The notes under the pieces are model-generated. The model was not told where the DNA came from and did not search any database. It saw only the letters and a program-made list of their open reading frames with translations. From Parazoarcus communis SWub3 = DSM 12120 (GTDB lineage Bacteria; Pseudomonadota; Gammaproteobacteria; Burkholderiales; Rhodocyclaceae): a stretch of 64,000 nucleotides of DNA. Shown one piece after another: positions 61,427 through 64,000 of this stretch. The position numbers and the translations under genes are program-made. The first letter of the stretch is position 1. Each line of letters opens with the position of its first letter. The stretch spans positions 310,001 through 374,000 of the forward strand of contig NZ_QKOE01000001.1 of the NCBI RefSeq assembly GCF_003226565.1, in the 5' to 3' direction.

Positions 61427-62218
61427 ATGACAGCCAGCATTCGATCCCGCCGGAAATTCCTGACGCTGATGGCCAGCGGGCTGACCTTGCCAGCGCTCCC
61501 CCCACACCTGTTTGCGGCTGAGGATGACGCCGGCAAGCCGGTCGACGAAGCCGCCGCCGGACTGGTCTTGCGCGCTGACGAGATCCGCTTCCCACGTGAG
61601 AGCTTCCAGACAGAGATCGACATCCAGAACTTCAGTGACGGCCAGGCCGGCGACACCCGCAAGTACCGCATCCTCTCCCGTGGCAACGAGAACACCATCG
61701 TCCTGACGCTCGAACCAATCTCGGAGCGCGGTCAGGCGCTGCTAATGCGTGGCCGAGACCTGTGGATATTCATGCCCAATGTCTCCCAACCCGTCCGCCT
61801 GTCGCTTGCCCAGCGCCTCACCGGTCAGGTGGCCAATGGGGATCTGGCCCGGGCAAACTTCGCTGGCGATTACACTCCCGCCCTGGTGGGCACCGAAGCG
61901 CTCGACGGCGTGAGCACCCACGTCCTCGACCTGACCGCAGTCGATCGCGGAGTCACCTACGCGAAGGTGAAATACTGGATCGGCGAAAAGAATGGGTACC
62001 CGTTGAAGGCGGAGTTCTATGCGCTGTCCGGCCGCCTGCTCAAGACGTGTCGTTACGAGGATTTCCGTACTTTGGGAGGTCGCGTTCGGCCCACCCGCCT
62101 CGTCATGGAAGACGCGCTCAAGAAAGGCGAGACATCGGTACTGACCTACTCCAACATGGAACTCCAGGACCTGCCCGAGCGGATGTTCACTCGCGAGTAC
62201 CTGCGCCGACTGAATTAA
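61427..62218 (+). CDS. LolA-like outer-membrane lipoprotein-sorting protein
   Basis: The 263-residue protein has the twin-arginine motif S-R-R-K-F-L at 7-12, then a hydrophobic segment and an A-A-E cleavage site near residue 30, so Tat export is possible. The rest is the LolA-like domain of PF17131 (F-Q-T-E-I-D-I-Q-N-F near 60, L-W-I-F-M-P-N-V near 112, Y-W-I-G-E-K-N near 185). These are periplasmic carriers, often linked to DUF1302 proteins and LolD-like ATPases, as here. Its promoter region is shared with the divergent ATPase gene. Confidence 0.85.
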   Translation: MTASIRSRRKFLTLMASGLTLPALPPHLFAAEDDAGKPVDEAAAGLVLRADEIRFPRESFQTEIDIQNFSDGQAGDTRKYRILSRGNENTIVLTLEPISERGQALLMRGRDLWIFMPNVSQPVRLSLAQRLTGQVANGDLARANFAGDYTPALVGTEALDGVSTHVLDLTAVDRGVTYAKVKYWIGEKNGYPLKAEFYALSGRLLKTCRYEDFRTLGGRVRPTRLVMEDALKKGETSVLTYSNMELQDLPERMFTREYLRRLN

Positions 62219-62280
62219 GCCGCTCCCCTGCGGGCTTTGCGCTTGCCAGCCCGCGCACCATCCAGTATCGTCCGACCTGC

Positions 62281-62361
62281 CGTTGGGGGTGCCCGCGCAT
62301 GTGGTGCGGGCTGAGAGAGACCCTTCGAACCTGACCCGGTTTGTACCGGCGTAGGGAAACG
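62281..62361 (+). promoter_or_regulatory. TPP riboswitch (THI element)
   Basis: The conserved core is plain: GGGGGTGCCC at 62285, then CTGAGAGAGACCC and GAACCTGACCCGGTTTGTACCGGCGTAGGGAA up to 62357. CGTT at 62281 pairs with AACG at the end to close P1. ThiD starts only five bases later, so TPP binding probably hides the AGGGA that serves as its ribosome site. Confidence 0.96.
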
Positions 62362-62366
62362 CAACC

Positions 62367-63233
62367 ATGTCGTCCACCCAGAATCCCAGTTCCATTCCGA
62401 ATGTCGCGACCATTGCCGGTGTCGATCCGAGCGGTGGCGCGGGCGTACTCGCCGACCTGAAGGCCTTTTCGGCCCTTGGCGCCTACGGCTGTGGCGTGAT
62501 CGCCGCGCTCACTGCACAGAATACCCAGGGCGTTGCCGGGGTGCACGTTCCGCCCACCGAATTCCTGCGCCTGCAGATCGACACCCTGTACGCTGACGTC
62601 AGACTCCACGCAACCAAGATCGGGATGCTTGGCAGTGCCGAGGTGACCGCCACGGTAGCCGAGCGCCTGGCGCACTGGCAGGCCGTCAATGTGGTGCTGG
62701 ATCCGGTCATGGTCGCCAAGAGCGGCGACACCTTGCTGGCAAAAAGCGCGATCTCGATGATGCGTGAGGCGCTCTTCGCCCAGGCCTTCATGATCACGCC
62801 CAACCTGCCCGAGGCCGGCGTGTTGCTCGAACAGCGTGCGCCCGAGTCGGTCAAGGAAATGTATCGCGCCGCCGAGCGCCTGCGCGAGATGCTGCCACTG
62901 TCATCCGAACGCTGGGTGCTGCTCAAGGGCGGCCACCTGCCCGGCAATGAGCTCACCGACCTGTTGTTCGACGGCGACCGCATGATCGAACTGCCTGCCC
63001 CCCGAATCGAAACCCGCAACACCCACGGCACCGGATGCACCTTGTCCTCGGCGATTGCCGCATTGTTGCCGCAGTATGCAGGCGGGTTCCGCCCGGTCGA
63101 ATCCGCGGTGCGCCAGGCCCGCCAGTGGCTGCTCAATGCAATCGCGCATTCGGGTGAACTCGCGGTCGGCAACGGACACGGTCCGGTACACCATTTTCAC
63201 GCCCTCTGGCGTCGCCCAGCGGCTGGCAGGTAA
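62367..63233 (+). CDS. thiD: hydroxymethylpyrimidine/phosphomethylpyrimidine kinase
   Basis: ThiD phosphorylates hydroxymethylpyrimidine phosphate to the diphosphate for thiamine synthesis. The 288-residue protein shows I-A-G-V-D-P-S-G-G-A-G-V-L-A-D near 17, T-A-Q-N-T-Q-G-V near 49, D-P-V-M-V-A-K-S-G near 112 and the anion-hole T-H-G-T-G-C-T near 218. The ATG sits directly after the TPP riboswitch. thiC follows after 78 bases, so both are probably under thiamine control. Confidence 0.95.
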   Translation: MSSTQNPSSIPNVATIAGVDPSGGAGVLADLKAFSALGAYGCGVIAALTAQNTQGVAGVHVPPTEFLRLQIDTLYADVRLHATKIGMLGSAEVTATVAERLAHWQAVNVVLDPVMVAKSGDTLLAKSAISMMREALFAQAFMITPNLPEAGVLLEQRAPESVKEMYRAAERLREMLPLSSERWVLLKGGHLPGNELTDLLFDGDRMIELPAPRIETRNTHGTGCTLSSAIAALLPQYAGGFRPVESAVRQARQWLLNAIAHSGELAVGNGHGPVHHFHALWRRPAAGR

Positions 63234-63311
63234 CCCTGCCAGCGGGCTTCACGCGCCCCCATACCGGCAGACACGCATCTGCCGATCGCCACACCCCTCG
63301 GAGAGACTTCC

Positions 63312-64000
63312 ATGAACGCCAACGAAAAATTCATCGCAGCGACCGCCCATGTGGACGAAGCCGCGATCGCCCCACTACCGAACTCGCGCAAGATCTACGT
63401 AGAGGGTTCGCGCCCGGACATCCGCGTACCGATGCGCGAAATCTCGCAATCGGACACACCCGCCTCCTTCGGCGCCGAACCCAACCCTCCGATCTACGTC
63501 TACGACTGTTCGGGCCCCTACACCGACCCCCAGGCAAGGATCGATATCCGCTCCGGCCTGCCTGCATTGCGGCAGCAGTGGATCGAAGAGCGCGGCGACA
63601 CCGAGATGTTGCCCGACCTCAGCTCGGAATTCGGCCGCCAACGCGCCGCCGACCCGGCGCTGGATGAACTGCGCTTTCCCGGCCTGCACCGCAAGCCGCG
63701 CCGCGCCAAGGCCGGTGCCAATGTGACCCAGATGCACTACGCCCGCCGTGGCATCATCACCCCCGAGATGGAATACATCGCCATCCGTGAGAATCTGCGT
63801 CGCGCCGAATACATCGAATCGCTGAAGGCCGCAGGCCCCACTGGCACCAAGATGGCCGCGATGCTCGGCCGCCAGCACCCTGGCCAGCATTTTGGCGCGA
63901 GCATTCCAGCCGAAATCACCGCCGAATTCGTGCGTGACGAGATCGCCCGCGGCCGCGCCATCATCCCCAACAACATCAATCACCCGGAATCCGAGCCGAT
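63312..64000 (+). CDS. thiC: phosphomethylpyrimidine synthase, N-terminal part
   Basis: The frame from ATG 63312 stays open to the window edge and gives about 229 residues of ThiC. Typical N-terminal segments are [31 protein letters not shown] and [18 protein letters not shown]. The enzyme is a radical SAM protein that builds hydroxymethylpyrimidine phosphate from aminoimidazole ribotide; its iron-sulfur cysteines lie beyond the edge. GGAG lies 12 bases before the ATG. Confidence 0.95.
   Translation, partial: MNANEKFIAATAHVDEAAIAPLPNSRKIYVEGSRPDIRVPMREISQSDTPASFGAEPNPPIYVYDCSGPYTDPQARIDIRSGLPALRQQWIEERGDTEMLPDLSSEFGRQRAADPALDELRFPGLHRKPRRAKAGANVTQMHYARRGIITPEMEYIAIRENLRRAEYIESLKAAGPTGTKMAAMLGRQHPGQHFGASIPAEITAEFVRDEIARGRAIIPNNINHPESEP

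Noticed and set aside
62230-62254. Hairpin GCGGGCT/AGCCCGC after the LolA-like gene as terminator
   Set aside because: The stem is good but no T run follows, so termination cannot be supported.

Overview
The window is about 64 kb of G+C-rich proteobacterial DNA. Gene content (metF, yebC-ruvC, argB, thiD-thiC with a TPP riboswitch, and a full exosortase A polysaccharide locus) best fits a betaproteobacterium of the Rhodocyclales type (Zoogloea, Azoarcus, Thauera or Dechloromonas relatives). That placement is inferred from family recognition, not from a search.

Region 1 (1-10.2 kb) is ordinary chromosome: the 3' end of metF, two EamA transporters, an MFS transporter divergent from a LysR regulator, a HerA/DUF853 ATPase, yebC, a YbjQ protein, ruvC, tRNA-Lys(CTT), tRNA-Thr(GGT), a small cysteine-rich CWC protein, an Hsp20 chaperone and argB. 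Region 2 (10.2-13.1 kb) holds two MNT nucleotidyltransferase/HEPN pairs facing each other across an exported beta-helix protein.

Region 3 (13.1-58.3 kb) is a very large exosortase A (XrtA/EpsH) exopolysaccharide locus. Its left part has an O-antigen-ligase-like protein, a TPR protein, two exosortase-associated alpha/beta hydrolases and an acyl carrier protein on the minus strand. Divergent from these are a GNAT protein, an ATP-grasp ligase, an acyl-CoA ligase, a PLP decarboxylase, a GT39-like membrane protein, GtrA/GtrB-like proteins, an asparagine-synthetase-like protein without its glutaminase cysteine, and a Wzx-like flippase. An IS110-family (IS1111-like) element follows, then an A+T-rich island of two glycosyltransferases and a methyltransferase, then a GT4 enzyme. 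The right part is 19 co-directional minus-strand genes, read from 58.3 down to 35.4 kb: export lipoprotein, chain-length protein, tyrosine autokinase, outer-membrane beta-barrel, AAA ATPase, WecB, deacetylase, FemAB protein, glycosyltransferases, XrtA-EpsI fusion, amidotransferase, PaaK-like ligase, O-ligase, deacetylase and GT2 enzymes. A FeeM-like N-acyl amino acid synthase is divergent from the first gene. Together these can make UDP-sugar precursors, assemble and flip a lipid-linked glycan, polymerise and export it, and process PEP-CTERM proteins. No PEP-CTERM substrate and no PrsK/PrsR regulator pair is visible in the window.

Region 4 (59.3-64.0 kb) has a DUF1302-type outer-membrane protein, an ABC ATPase without a permease, a LolA-like periplasmic protein, and the TPP-riboswitch-controlled thiD followed by the start of thiC.

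The observations most worth following up are the paired MNT/HEPN modules, the acyl-carrier/ligase/decarboxylase/ATP-grasp/FeeM chemistry attached to the exosortase locus, the candidate guide RNA of the IS element, and a palindromic repeat that has become the C-terminus of the amidotransferase gene.
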